64,000 nt of DNA, taken from assembly GCA_963932145.1 (NCBI GenBank), contig OZ010616.1, forward strand, positions 52,457,846-52,521,845, in the 5' to 3' direction. The notes beneath the pieces were generated by a model that was not told where the DNA came from, searched no databases, and saw only the letters and a list, made by a program, of their open reading frames with translations. Made by a program: the position numbers and the translations under genes. Within the stretch, counting starts at the first letter, position 1. Each line of letters starts with the position of its first letter. Below are positions 12,076-21,697 of this stretch, one piece after another. Source of the stretch: Acanthosepion lycidas. Taxonomy: Eukaryota > Mollusca > Cephalopoda > Sepiida > Sepiidae.

Positions 12076-12339
12076 CCTCTTAGTTACTGTTGTTCGTAGG
12101 TCCATCCACACCCGATGTGGTAGCACCTGTTAGGGTGCCAGCTGTGGACAAATAGTGAACCCCCAAAATTAGGGTCAAAAACTGAAAGTATAGATTTTTT
12201 AAAAATAAATTACCAACAATAGATCTTTGTAAAAAAAAAAATAAAAATAAATAACTGAAGCACCCCAAAAAATCTAATTTCGGTGTTAAATGTTCCATAC
12301 GGGGTTGATAAACCGTTAAATAAACAAATACAACGATAT

Positions 12340-12579
12340 GATGATGTTGATGATGATGATGATGATGATGCATCAAAAGAACAACACTGTTTTCTCATCC
12401 TGATTATTATCACAACATTAACTTAGTTTCAACAACGGGACATTCTAAACTTCAAGTAATCTCTTTTACTGTTATTTCTTTCCTCTGTCTCTCTGTCTCT
12501 TTCTCTTCCTAATTTTCTTATTCTTTCTCTTTTCACTCATTTCCTTATTCTCTATTCTCTAGCATATTTCTTTCACGTA

Positions 12580-12658
<79 letters not shown>
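12340..12658. repeat. Simple repeats (GAT)n, (CT)n, (CTAT)n
   Basis: A (GAT)n run lies at about 12340-12371. CT-rich DNA follows, with a (CT)n run from ~12583 that passes into (CTAT)n to 12658. Open frames through the GAT run are poly-His/poly-Ser artefacts. Confidence 0.9.
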
Positions 12659-12662
<4 letters not shown>

Positions 12663-13205
12663 GCTCACTTTCTCTCCCAGTCGTTATTTAAAGAATAAAT
12701 AAACAAATAAACAAACCTCTTGAAGCATAATTAAGCCATACAGTTCAATCAAACTCTTAGACAGGTTACACAAGTGAGTTTAACTTGTCGACACACATCT
12801 TCATTGGGCATATGGACAGGTACGAGAACAACACTGACTTATTCAACAGATAAAAACGCTCGGCTCCGTTTCAAAGAAAATTTAACTGACATAGGGTCAT
12901 TTGAACGCAATTTTCAAGACTGGATTCCGTTTGCGCCCGCCAGTCACGTGGCTGATGACATGTTTGAGACGCTGACCATCTGTGCATCACGTGTACATTA
13001 ATTATATGCGGCACTCAAAGAGTGTAATTCACTATGATACATGTATTCATTGCATATTTCTAATGCAAGATTGCATAGAGTGCTATGGAGGAAAGCATTG
13101 ATGTCACTTCAATCACACAAATCCAGAGTTCGGCTATTTTTTTATTTATTTTTTATTTACTTATTTTTTCCTAGGTTACGTAATTCTGGAAAATTCAAGC
13201 TAGGT
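12659..13205. other. No recognised feature
   Basis: Ordinary AT-rich DNA with one 75-codon frame (12774-13001) lacking any known motif. Confidence 0.5.
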
Positions 13206-13208
13206 GTA

Positions 13209-13255
<47 letters not shown>

Positions 13256-13269
13256 TGAACAGAATAAGT

Positions 13270-13315
<46 letters not shown>

Positions 13316-13384
13316 TAAATAAGAAAGGAAGAACAAATACGTTGAGGTATATACGTAGAAAATAATCGCACATTGTGCACACAC

Positions 13385-13420
<36 letters not shown>
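13206..13420. repeat. Two (GATA)n arrays and an (AT)n run
   Basis: (GATA)n runs at 13208-13255 and 13270-13317 are separated by GAACAGAATAAGTTA. After ~70 unique bases there is an (AT)n run at 13388-13420, abutting the compound inverted repeat that follows. Confidence 0.92.
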
Positions 13421-13423
<3 letters not shown>

Positions 13424-13589
13424 GAAATCGACAAAGTCCGACAATTTATTTATTAAAGACATTTTTTATGTTTAACGTTCTTTTTATAGATACAAGTATT
13501 TAAGTAAATGCTCTGTTTATAGTAAACAGTATTAAATAACATTTACCGGCCTGAATGTCCGAGAAATTTTCATAGAAAATATTCGTCCT

Positions 13590-13632
13590 TTAACAGGATT
13601 CGAACCTGCATCCTATACGGAACCGCCATTTA
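13590..13632 (-). pseudogene. Partial reverse copy of the tRNA-like sequence
   Basis: Reverse complement carries the variable arm (TTCCGTATAGGA), the T-arm with B box (GGTTCGAATCC) and the start of the 3' acceptor strand. Everything 5' of the anticodon stem is missing. It is the mirror copy of the 3' half of the sequence at 13804-13885, with one base difference in the acceptor region (TTAAAGG against TCAAAGG). Confidence 0.75.
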
Positions 13633-13803
13633 GACGTTAAACATAAAAAATGTCTTTAATAAATAAATTGCCGGACTTTGTCCATTTCTTAATGTATGAC
13701 GTCATTTGTTTACATTTGATACGCCATGAGCAGTTATGAATGTACGAAATTCATGGAAGATTGAAGTTCATAAGCAGTAAATTCGACCTTGCCAGTCGAA
13801 CGC

Positions 13804-13885
13804 TCCTTTGTGGCCGAATCGGTTAGGCACGCCCGGCTAAATGGCGGTTCCGTATAGGATGCAGGTTCGAATCCTGTCAAAGGAC
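13804..13885 (+). pseudogene. Type II tRNA-like sequence (Ser/Leu-like), degenerate anticodon loop
   Basis: 82 bases fold as a type II tRNA. The acceptor stem TCCTTTG/CAAAGGA is 7/7. D-stem GCC/GGC has GG in the loop. The variable arm is TCC-GTATA-GGA. The T-arm GCAGG-TTCGAAT-CCTGT has the B box GGTTCGAATCC, and the A box region is TGGCCGAATCGG. The anticodon stem CGCCC/TGGCG has one mismatch, and the 7-base loop GGCTAAA lacks the invariant U33, so the nominal CTA anticodon is not credible. No 3' CCA. Most likely a tRNA pseudogene or SINE head that could still be bound by polymerase III factors. Confidence 0.75.
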
Positions 13886-14012
13886 GAATATTTTCTATGA
13901 AAATTTCTCGGACATTCAGGCCGGTAAATGTTATTTAATACTGTTTATTATAAACAGAGCATTTACTTAAATACTTGTATCTATAAAAAGAACGTTAAAC
14001 ATAAAAAATATC

Positions 14013-14017
<5 letters not shown>

Positions 14018-14052
<35 letters not shown>
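14018..14052. repeat. (AT)n microsatellite
   Basis: AT run abutting the right end of the compound inverted repeat, followed by a short (CA)n. Confidence 0.93.
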
Positions 14053-14054
<2 letters not shown>

Positions 14055-14491
14055 ACACACACACAAAACAGATACAGAGAGCTGTTTTTACGCCCAGCAA
14101 TCTCTCGTCTCAATAACATTTCCTTCTTTGTCTTTCTCACCTCTACCAATGAGTAATGTTGAAATTATCTTGTCTGTGGCAACAAGATACAGGTACTGAC
14201 AGTTAGCTCTTTGTTTTGTACTGTGAGCTTGTTTACTGTTAGAAGCACGTTACCTGTGTAACCGGCCATTCCATCTGTACGAACCACCTGTCTACTGCCT
14301 TTAGCGGTATCTGATTGTATTCTATTTTTATGTTTACTTTCATTTTACGTCATCAACTTGAGTGGTTTGTCGGCACACTGACGGAGTTAACTCCCCTGTT
14401 CAGGACCAATATCGCAAATATTTCGACCGGGGAGCTGTATTGGGATGCCCAGGGCAGTGTTTTATGGCACTCACTATCTTATCAATATTTG

Positions 14492-14492
<1 letters not shown>
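14053..14492. other. No recognised gene
   Basis: Nothing supported by motif or structure in this unique-looking stretch. Confidence 0.5.

Positions 14493-14534
<42 letters not shown>
14493..14534. repeat. (TA)n microsatellite
   Basis: Uninterrupted TA run; frames through it are Tyr-Ile artefacts. Confidence 0.95.
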
Positions 14535-14535
<1 letters not shown>

Positions 14536-14571
14536 CAAATAGTTTAATTTGTAACGTTTAAATTGTTCATA

Positions 14572-14608
14572 CTTTAATAGTCAGTTTAGTTTAAACTGAC
14601 TATTAAAG
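14572..14608. repeat. Perfect 17-bp hairpin
   Basis: CTTTAATAGTCAGTTTA, 3-base loop GTT, then the exact reverse complement. A perfect palindrome of this length is unlikely by chance; it may be the remnant of a foldback element or a cruciform-forming site. No U-tract follows. Confidence 0.8.
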
Positions 14609-14959
14609 GAAGAAAGAATTTACATCAATCTCACTCAATAACGCTCTAACGTGGCGACCTTGCTTTTTGAGTGAGCTATTAGCAAATTAGCAAATAAATT
14701 TAAATAAAAAAGAAATTAATTAAATATTTATTAAAAAAAATTAATAATGGTTGACAATGCTTCAGCTAAAAATTTCACACAACATAATATTATGCATTTT
14801 TTTAAAGTATCATTTTCTTTCAGGACACGGATCTTCAGAGCTTTTATCTGGAAAATGCTATGCCTTCCTGGAAAAGACAATGCAACCGTTTTCTGCTGCC
14901 TTCTCTACGATTTGGAATTAAGTTTTTCCATCTCTTAGATTGATTTGCAGTCAAGAATA

Positions 14960-15130
14960 GAGAGCCCAATACTTCACATTCATAGCTGAGGTAGAAGACC
15001 AACCCTTCACGTGCGTAGGTGAAGTAGAGGCCCAATCCTTCACATGCGTATCTGAGGTAGAAACCAAATCCTACAAATGCGTAGCTGAGGTAGAATCCCA
15101 CTCTTTTGCCTGCGTAGCTGTGGTAGAAAC
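14960..15130. repeat. 39-bp minisatellite, about 4.5 copies
   Basis: Units of about 39 bp share the core RTGCGTAGCTGAGGTAGAA followed by an ACCCAATCCTTCAC-like segment. Since 39 is a multiple of 3, the minus strand reads an open 13-residue repeat (FYLSYA-type), which is a by-product and not a gene. Confidence 0.8.
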
Positions 15131-15414
15131 GATTGATTCGTATCTTTTCAAGGACATTAGCGCAACATCTTAGGCCTGAATTTGAACTCAGTTCGCTAAT
15201 TCCAACTCCGTGTCGATAATCGTTACAATACTTTCGTCTTTACTGTATTTGTTAACGATGTTCAAAAAATAGCAAAACCACAATATGAATAACAAATTGC
15301 TAACTGGTTTTAAATGTATGTAGGACGCTATTATAATTTAATCTAAAAATGAATGGTTCTAAGCATTTAATTGATAAAATCATCTTCGTTGAATTTTCTT
15401 TTGTTCTTATTTAC
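15131..15414. other. No recognised feature
   Basis: AT-rich DNA. A GAGTTCAAATTCAGG string on the minus strand (~15180) resembles a polymerase III B box but has no tRNA-like context. Confidence 0.4.
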
Positions 15415-16691
15415 AAATGAGTCAATTATCTTGAAATAGAAAACGAAATTTATTTACTGAAAAAAGTTTAAACAATGTAACTATAAACATTTTTTCTAAC
15501 CTCTGCCAGCCGTAATGCTGGAAAAAGCATTACCTCAAACCATTGCCAGGGAGACACGCTGCAAGAGCCACTCCGTTTCACGAGGCTCGTCCCTTAATCG
15601 AGATGCAATCGCATCAATCCCCCGAAGGAACGCCATCGAACGAGGGCCTATAACCCCAGAAGTCTCCACTGCCACTGGAGTAAAAAAAAAATCTATCAGC
15701 AAGAGAAGAATATTTAACTATTTTTTTCATCTTTGCATCCCGGGCGACGGATCCTGGCTCAACCGCGTACCTGATCAAATTACCGACCGAAAATGTATCC
15801 GCACAGGTCGCATCCCAAATCAACGACTTCCCCATTTTAAAAGAGAAAATGATAATGCCACCCGGCCGCTTTCCATCACCACGGTCGAGGCCTACAGGTT
15901 CGATTTGGGAAGGGAACCCAGCTGCATCCAAACCTCTTTTGATGATGTCGTTAATGGCAGCATACTGTGGAAAGTGTCCGGCACTACGACGACAAGAGAG
16001 AGGATGCAAACCAAACTCATCGATGGAGGCTCCACATCTGCATCTGTGACGCTCACATAATTTGAGTCCAAGACGGATCCCGACTCCGACTCGGGTGCAT
16101 TCATCATCTAGAAGGATACCGGTAGATGCAGAGGGCACTGCATTGAGCCAGGCTCCACTACTCGGTTGTGAAGCAGATAGTAGAGAGGCGAGGCGATGCT
16201 GATCCAGAGAGAACCTCAAATTAGTAAAATTGGCCTCGCATTTTATTTTCTCCCAGCTTTTTTGTTTTGATGTGTCTAGGGGGATAGAAAGTAATTCTTG
16301 GGTCCAGACGCTGCAAACTTGTTCGAAAGAACTACCCGAGAAACACTGGGACGAACCACCGAGTATCTCATTAATTAATTCGTGACTGGACGAAAGTAAA
16401 AAAAGATACGCTGCAAGGGCCAAATCTACCGCTGATCGAAGCCCCAGGGCTCCGAAACTCAAAGGGAGCTTTGCCTGCCTCCAATCTGTGTCGTCGAAAT
16501 TAACGTTACAAATTAGCGCATCTCTTAATTGCGATATCTATCTCATTTAAGAAATCCTGTTCAAGATAGCAAGGGGCACTTCGGAGAGTGTAGAGGAAAC
16601 TCGGTAGCGAAAAACTATTCTTCAAGAGGAAGAGGGCTTGGTGTGCATCAATTATTATTATAAATGAGTCAGTTATTTTGAAATAGAAAAC
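15415..16691 (-). mobile_element. 5'-truncated LINE insertion with ~30-bp flanking duplications
   Basis: 30-bp direct repeats, 15415-15444 and 16662-16691 (28 of 30 identical; core AAATGAGTCARTTATYTTGA), bracket a minus-strand LINE 3' fragment. In the element's orientation the 5' side starts inside the RT thumb coding region (truncated) and the 3' side ends ~50 bases after the ORF stop. This is the expected product of target-primed reverse transcription. No poly(A) is present, which is common for LINEs with restriction-like endonucleases. Confidence 0.75.
15496..16655 (-). pseudogene. LINE RT C-terminus with CCHC finger and RLE domain
   Basis: Minus-strand remnant of an ORF from a LINE with a restriction-like endonuclease (R2-like). 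It starts in the RT thumb (AHQALFLLKNSFSLPSFLYT), passes a stop and a frame change, then reads 16462-15614 uninterrupted: LPLSFGALGLRSAVDLA, a Gly-Ala-Trp-Leu block, RLGLKLCERHRCRCGAS and LHPLSCRR, which form a C-x-C...H...C zinc motif. The RLE core follows: DGKRPGGIIIF then LIWDATC. The catalytic Asp expected in RPDG is Gly here, while the downstream WDAT Asp is kept. After a frameshift near 15620 the tail reads IASRLRDEPRETEWLLQRVS, a stop, and GNAFSSITAGRG to the terminal stop at 15496. Not functional. Confidence 0.85.
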
Positions 16692-16822
16692 TATCATGGA
16701 TTAGAAGTAGTAAGTATTCTACTAAACCTCATATAGGTGTTTACCTTCCATTCTACATCATTAATATCGGTCGCTACGAACGCGTTAACATTCAACAAAA
16801 AATGTATTATTTTTATTGTTCT
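16692..16822. other. Short unique spacer
   Basis: No feature seen between the LINE insertion and the hairpin that follows. Confidence 0.4.
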
Positions 16823-16910
16823 CAATAGAAAATAGCAAGGAGTTTTCTCATGCATTTGTCCAAGCGTTTGAGAACAAATGCATGAGAAAAATCCTTGGCA
16901 TTTTCTATTG
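16823..16910. repeat. 37-bp inverted repeat at a LINE 5' breakpoint
   Basis: 16823-16859 is the reverse complement of 16874-16910 with three mismatches (CAATAGAAAATRSCAAGGA and TTTTCTCATGCATTTGT), loop ~14 bases. The right arm is LINE coding sequence (CMRKILGIFYW). The left arm is therefore an inverted copy of the element's own start, as produced by 5' inversion or snap-back priming during insertion. Confidence 0.7.
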
Positions 16911-17225
16911 GAAAACAAAAAAAAACAATGAGTTTGTACTGAAAAGGATTGAAAGTTTTGTTGGACACCAGAAACTTCTTCTCATCACTATCAAATAAAG
17001 AAAAATTGCGTGGTTTGGACACATTACAGGGCACGACAGCATCATTGAAGGTGGACGGAGGAGAGGACGCCAATGCAGAAACTGGTTGGACAAAGTCAAA
17101 CAATGGACAGGGATGATTCTGCCAGAATTGTTGATGGCAGTCGTTGATAGACCCTTGTGGAAATGAGTTAGTGTGGCTTCTGTATTCGGATCCGCTTTAC
17201 GATTACAAAATCAAGGGGATGGTGA
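16869..17225 (+). pseudogene. LINE ORF2 3' fragment (RT C-terminal region)
   Basis: Reads FENKCMRKILGIFYWKTKK and IESFVGHQKLLL, a stop at ~16999, then RKIAWFGHITGHDS, EGGRRRGRQCRNWLDKVK and DRPLW, a stop, and SVASVFGSALR. The order WFGH...GGRRRGRQ..NW..V+.W is the usual C-terminal tail of LINE ORF2 proteins in the RTE/Jockey range. A piece between HDS and EGG (normally ~10 residues) is missing. Two stops: dead, 5'-truncated. Confidence 0.8.
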
Positions 17226-17772
17226 TGACGCACCCTTTGTGTATTGTAACGTTGCAGTTGTAAAAAGAAAACACAAGAGACTTACACGTATAAAAACATA
17301 TTGTCTAGTGGTAAAAGCTTTTGGTGGCGTCAGAGGTGGCAGTACCGCCCTAGCCTCTGCGTTACCCTGGTTGGAGGCTTTCGAGGCCGGGTATCGCAAG
17401 TGCTTTCACACGTTGTATGTAGAGCATATGAAATATATATGTAAATCTAACAAATATCACGAGAAAGGCTAGTAATACTTATTTAAGCTGTTTCTCTGAA
17501 ACATAGTATTCTTGCACAAATCCAAAATGTTAAAATATCACATTACACAATTTGTTGCTTTCTCTGTGTTTTACAACCTATTTAGCAAGAAGTATTATAG
17601 CGAAACAGGATCAGTCCGTTAATAAATTAATTATATTTTCTTTTTACTAGAAGTTTTGCCAATTGTATTCTAAACCCGGGGTCGGCAACATCCAGCCCTC
17701 AAAGGATTTCTCTCTGGCCCACCAACTTTAACACATGGACATTAATTATCCAATTAATTTGTGGAGCAAGTG
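17226..17772. other. No gene recognised
   Basis: A 99-codon frame starting at 17173 mostly reads LINE 3' sequence and then unrelated DNA. No other support. Confidence 0.5.
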
Positions 17773-17891
17773 CCAGAAAAATATCACTTGGAGTTAATCG
17801 ACTTACAATGCGACGATTTTTTTAAATCAAACTTTCATTCCGAATCAACTGCTGACTTCTACAAGAAACATGTTTTGCCAAGCAGAAAATG
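17773..17891 (+). pseudogene. hAT-type transposase C-terminal fragment
   Basis: Reads PEKYHLELIDLQCDDFFKSN and FYKKHVLPSRK, then stops. The VPE-x-LELIDLQ-x(n)-FY-K pattern is the region preceding the dimerisation domain in ZBED/GTF2I-repeat-like hAT transposases. The following part (NxFGSTYxCE, the dimer core) is absent. About 40 residues survive of a protein that normally exceeds 500. Confidence 0.7.
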
Positions 17892-18429
17892 AAAAACCTA
17901 CTGAATAATTCTAAAATGCTGGTATCTTTATTTAGAAGTATATATGCTTAGGAACAATTTTTTTCCAATTTTATTCCAAAAATGAAATATACTAAAAGTC
18001 ACTTATGAACAACCTGTATGATGTTTTGCATCTGTCATCGACAAATATTTCCCTTCATGTGGAGAAGTTATCAAACAATAAGTATCTCATTAAACATTTT
18101 GCCATTTTTAACTGTCTTTCGTTTGTAGTAAGGAATTTGCATTTTTTGTTGATTGTGTTAGTTGTTATTCTGTTATTCATTCAGTAAAATAAGGAAACTT
18201 GTTTAAAAAATCTAACATTAACTTTGTTTGTCTTTTTTTAAATCTCCAGACCAAGACAGCATTCTGGATGGAGTGGTGTGAGATCAAAACAATTTATTAT
18301 AGTATATTTAATATCATAACCCTCTTCCGGGACACTACATAGCTCACCCGAGCCCTGTTCCAAATAAATTATGTATTTATTCAGAAAATATATATATATA
18401 CTTACACTGATTCAATACACTTCTTTTTT
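17892..18429. other. No gene recognised
   Basis: AT-rich; includes a short (TA)n near 18389-18400. No motif seen. Confidence 0.5.
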
Positions 18430-19070
18430 CTCTTTGTTTTTCCCATCTTCCTTTTACCATCAATTTATCATGTGAGTATCAAAATTTCCAAGTCATCTTT
18501 CCTCATTAGGTGCCCCAGAAATTTCAACTGTCTCTTCATCATGTTAAGTATAAGGATCCATTTTGTTTCCATCTTCTCTAAAACTCGTCGCTCATATGTT
18601 GATCAATAGCATTCTCAGTATCCTTTTTGTTGCTTTAAGTCTCTGCTTCATTTCTGAGTAAATTATCCAGCAATGACAGCCATATAAGAGGAGTGATATT
18701 ACATAATACATCAGTTGTCTTTTCTTTGTTTCTAACGAGATTTTCCTGTTTCATAATACTTTACTTACATTATGGAAAACATCTTTCGCTATCCCGATGA
18801 AGTTTCGGATTTTAGTGTTACAATTCCCGCCGTTTGTTAAAACAGTTCGCAGATATTTAAATTTTTCTACTTCCGTCATTTTTGCACACACCCCAAATTT
18901 ATAATTTCCATGTTGGGTTGTTCCTTTTTGCTAACAACCAGGCAGTCAGTTTTCTTGAGACCCATTTTCTCTCTTTTCTTCATTACCTTCTGTCGGTACA
19001 TTTCTAGGTTTCTTTCCGCGTCTGCTTTCAACACTTCGTCATCTGCATATCGTATATTATGACATGAAAC
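18430..19070 (-). pseudogene. LINE RT fragment with intact YADD
   Basis: Reading the minus strand from ~19070: CHNIRYADDEVLKADAERN (RT motif C, YADD), KVMKKREKMGLKKTDCLVVS (the GL.iN..KT...v.S block), then in another frame KEVEKF-type text KFKYLRTVLTNGGNCNTKIR and IGIAKDVF, a stop, RKISLETKKR, YVISLLLYGCHCW, and a tail ending ING-KRKMGKTKRKK near 18430. Stops and frame changes throughout. The segment 18780-19000 recurs in opposite orientation at 21975-22205, so the family has several copies here. Clade (Jockey/RTE range) uncertain. Confidence 0.83.
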
Positions 19071-19099
19071 ATAATCGAATGTGTACCGGAATTTGCTTT

Positions 19100-20040
19100 T
19101 TGCTGGTATCATTATCAGAGATAGCTTCAGAACTTTCATCGCCAAAGATCCTCTCCCAACTTTCTTCAAGAATAGCTTCTCTTATTTCTGACAATATCTT
19201 CTGTGGAATTCTGAAATTCAAATCTTTCAGAAAATAGCAACAAACACCAGAAACTAAGCCTATCGATAGGCATGAAAGTCCTGCAGCCATCCTTCACTGT
19301 AGCCACTACTTTCATCGTTATTACTGAAAATACTGTTCTTCAAAAATATCCAGTCTTCTTTCTGAGAGTATCCTTTGTTGCAATAGGAATTTCATCCCTT
19401 TTCAGAATTACCAACAAACACCAAAAAGACAGTCTAGCTATATGCCTGAATGTCCTGCAGTCTTCCCTCACTGTAACCACTACTTCCATCTTTATTACTG
19501 AAAATACTGTTGTGAGACTCATGCCACATTCAGAACTGGCCAAACAGTTGCCTTAGACATCCTTTGATTTCATTGGACAATTTTTTCATACCTTTATACT
19601 GACTGGGATAACTTCAGATCTTTCATTGCTGAATCTCCTAACTTTCTTCAAAAATAGCCTGTCTTCTTTCTGAGAGCATCCTTTGTTGCAATAGGAATTT
19701 CATCCCTTTTCAGAATTACCAACAAACACCAAAAAGACAGTCTAGCTATATGCCTGAATGTCCTGCAGTCTTCCCTCACTGTAACCACTACTTCCATCTT
19801 TATTACTGAAAATACTGTTGTGAGACTCATGCCACATTCAGAACTGGCCAAAGAGTTGCCTTAGACATCCTTTGATCTCATTGGACAATTTTTTTCATAC
19901 CTTTATACTGACTGGGATAACTTCAGATCTTTCATTGCTGAATCTCCTAACTTTCTTCAAGAATAGCCTGTCTTCTTTCTGAGAGCATCCTTTGTTGCAT
20001 TGGGAATTTAATCCCTTTTCAGAATTACCAACGAAATATC
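19100..20040. repeat. ~308-bp tandem repeat, three units plus a partial
   Basis: The phrase TCTTCTTTCTGAGAGYATCC recurs at 19361, 19669 and 19978 (spacing 308-309). Units 2 and 3 (about 19353-19660 and 19661-19970) are almost identical, a fourth is cut at ~20040, and the first (about 19100-19345) is shorter and diverged. No domain is seen in any frame; the recurring 67-codon minus frame is just the repeat. The array abuts the LINE fragment that ends near 19070. Confidence 0.85.
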
Positions 20041-20117
20041 TTATGTATATTTACATATATATATGCACATTATATATATATATATTCAGTATATATTATA
20101 TACATATGCATACATGC

Positions 20118-20156
<39 letters not shown>

Positions 20157-20190
20157 GCATGTATGTATGTATGTATGTATATATATATTT
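20041..20190. repeat. Mixed (TA)n / (TATG)n low-complexity tract
   Basis: Alternating TA, ATGC and TATG short runs. Confidence 0.9.
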
Positions 20191-20492
20191 CAATTCAAGA
20201 AAGACATTCAGATTACTTACACAACACAGAGAATATCTCATATCGAGAATATTTAACATCGTAAAACTAAAGAAAAAAAATTAATTATTTTTAATAATAT
20301 TTATTATCTCCGCCTTTTACCTGAAGACAGTCACGAGACCAGAAGCTTATGTAGTAAAATTATGGAAAATAAAGCATAATATTTTTTTAAAAATCCACAT
20401 TACATCCGAAAACGTTTGCGGTACCTCTATTCTTTTTAACATACACACTTTTCTGTCGTTGGAACCACTATTACCTTTTTCTTTTATATATA

Positions 20493-20496
<4 letters not shown>

Positions 20497-20563
<67 letters not shown>
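20497..20563. repeat. (TA)n microsatellite
   Basis: 67 bases of TA. Confidence 0.95.
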
Positions 20564-20568
<5 letters not shown>

Positions 20569-21309
20569 AGCTCATTACATTTTAGCACCTCCCAAATATT
20601 TTAAAATATCTTTTGAATTTATTTTGTATGCTAATAAATATACCAATTTTAGTAAATTTGGACGTCCATATACGATACTATTATTATCAGAAAATAAGAG
20701 CGATAACTATAGTTAGACTATAGTATCGGAAATTCTCTAATGCATTAGATGACGTTAAGTATTTATGTTTTAAAGTTTACTGGTTTCATAATTTTATATA
20801 AAATACGCGCTCACGTTATATTTCTCAAATAATTTACATAGAAAAAAGTTAGACAAAGCTTGTCAACACCTTGAATAAACACCTACCACCGTGTTTAAAA
20901 AGAGTTTCTGTGATATTTTAAGCTAAAATTATTATTTGTTTCAAATCATTTTAATTAAATTTTAAATCAACTAATAATTTGCAAATAAAGTTTCGGCGAA
21001 GTACATTTTATTTTTAAAGATTTTTTAACCTTGATTAAATACGTTTTTTTATCACTCTTTTGGACTAATTCAAAATTCAGACTCAAAATTCAGAGTCTGA
21101 AAATCTGAACGAGCTTGAAAAGTATTTCATGAAAAAATGAGTTACGTTGAATAAAAACAATTTCCACGTGGATCAAGAGCTGTACTTCAATTCTGCAAGG
21201 TGAATTTAGAACCAGTAATAGAAAAGGCAAGATAAAAACCTCCGTTGATTTTTTCCATTATATTTTTTCGAAATCATTGAATTGATACTTTCTCTAACTT
21301 GTGCATTGC
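20564..21309. other. AT-rich, possibly decayed hAT transposon body
   Basis: No readable motif. The fragment that follows is the hAT C-terminus on the plus strand, so part of this stretch may be its decayed upstream coding sequence, but I cannot show that. Confidence 0.35.
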
Positions 21310-21432
21310 ATTACTACATCAGAAACTGAAAGAAATTTCAGCAGAGTAAAACTTAATAAAAAAAAGTATCTGCTATCTACAATAAGAGATGAAAATTTAT
21401 CATGATTAGCAATAATTTCTCATATAAATGAA
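21310..21432 (+). pseudogene. hAT transposase dimerisation-domain fragment
   Basis: 41 codons read ITTSETERNFSRVKL, then KKKYLLSTIRDENLS, one TGA stop, and LAIISHINE. This is the hAT C-terminal pattern (P-x-S-x-x-x-ERxFSxxKxIK...LR...RLxxLAxxxIE), needed for transposase dimers. The stop sits where the family often has Trp or another residue. Only the terminal domain is legible. It may or may not belong with the other hAT piece at 17773. Confidence 0.75.
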
Positions 21433-21697
21433 TGTGTTCGAACCCTCGACTGTGATGAATCGTGAATACATATGTTAAATCTAAAAAAAAAAAACTATAT
21501 AAAATTCACTGTTTTTCATCCATAATTTTAAGTATTTTAAAATTATTCAACTTTTTAACAAGACAAATCTCAAATTGAGGCTAAAAATTGCAGCGAAACA
21601 TTGTTTATATATTTAAGATGGAATTATCTATTATGACATCAACTAAGTGCGATCCGCACGGACCTATATGATATAAAAGATGACGAGCAACCCGCGC

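Larger units (their letters stand above)
13421..14018. repeat. Compound inverted repeat carrying a tRNA-like sequence
   Basis: Two overlapping inverted repeats share one left side. Segment 13421-13479 is the near-exact reverse complement of 13633-13691. Segment 13451-13632 is the near-exact reverse complement of 13839-14018. The longer arm holds the 3' part of a tRNA-like sequence (anticodon arm to acceptor) plus ~130 bp of common flank ending at ACGTTAAACATAAAAAA. That terminal block occurs three times. An (AT)n run touches both outer ends (13388-13420 and 14018-14052). This looks like a foldback or inverted duplication of a tRNA-containing element. Confidence 0.85.

Noticed and set aside
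12080-12376. 98-residue minus-strand frame with poly-His start
   Set aside because: The His run comes from the (GAT)n microsatellite and the rest has no motif.
13804-13885. Functional tRNA gene
   Set aside because: Anticodon loop lacks U33, the anticodon stem has a mismatch, and a partial mirror copy lies in an inverted repeat; kept as a pseudogene/SINE head.
15170-15230. tRNA-like or SINE head on the minus strand (GAGTTCAAATTCAGG)
   Set aside because: Only a B-box-like string is present; no A box, stems or repeat partner could be found.
15515-16060. 181-residue plus-strand frame
   Set aside because: Shadow of the minus-strand RLE-LINE ORF; the minus frame carries recognisable motifs and the plus frame does not.
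19340-19851. Two near-identical 67-residue minus-strand frames as duplicated genes
   Set aside because: They differ by one residue because they lie in consecutive 308-bp tandem units; no known domain.
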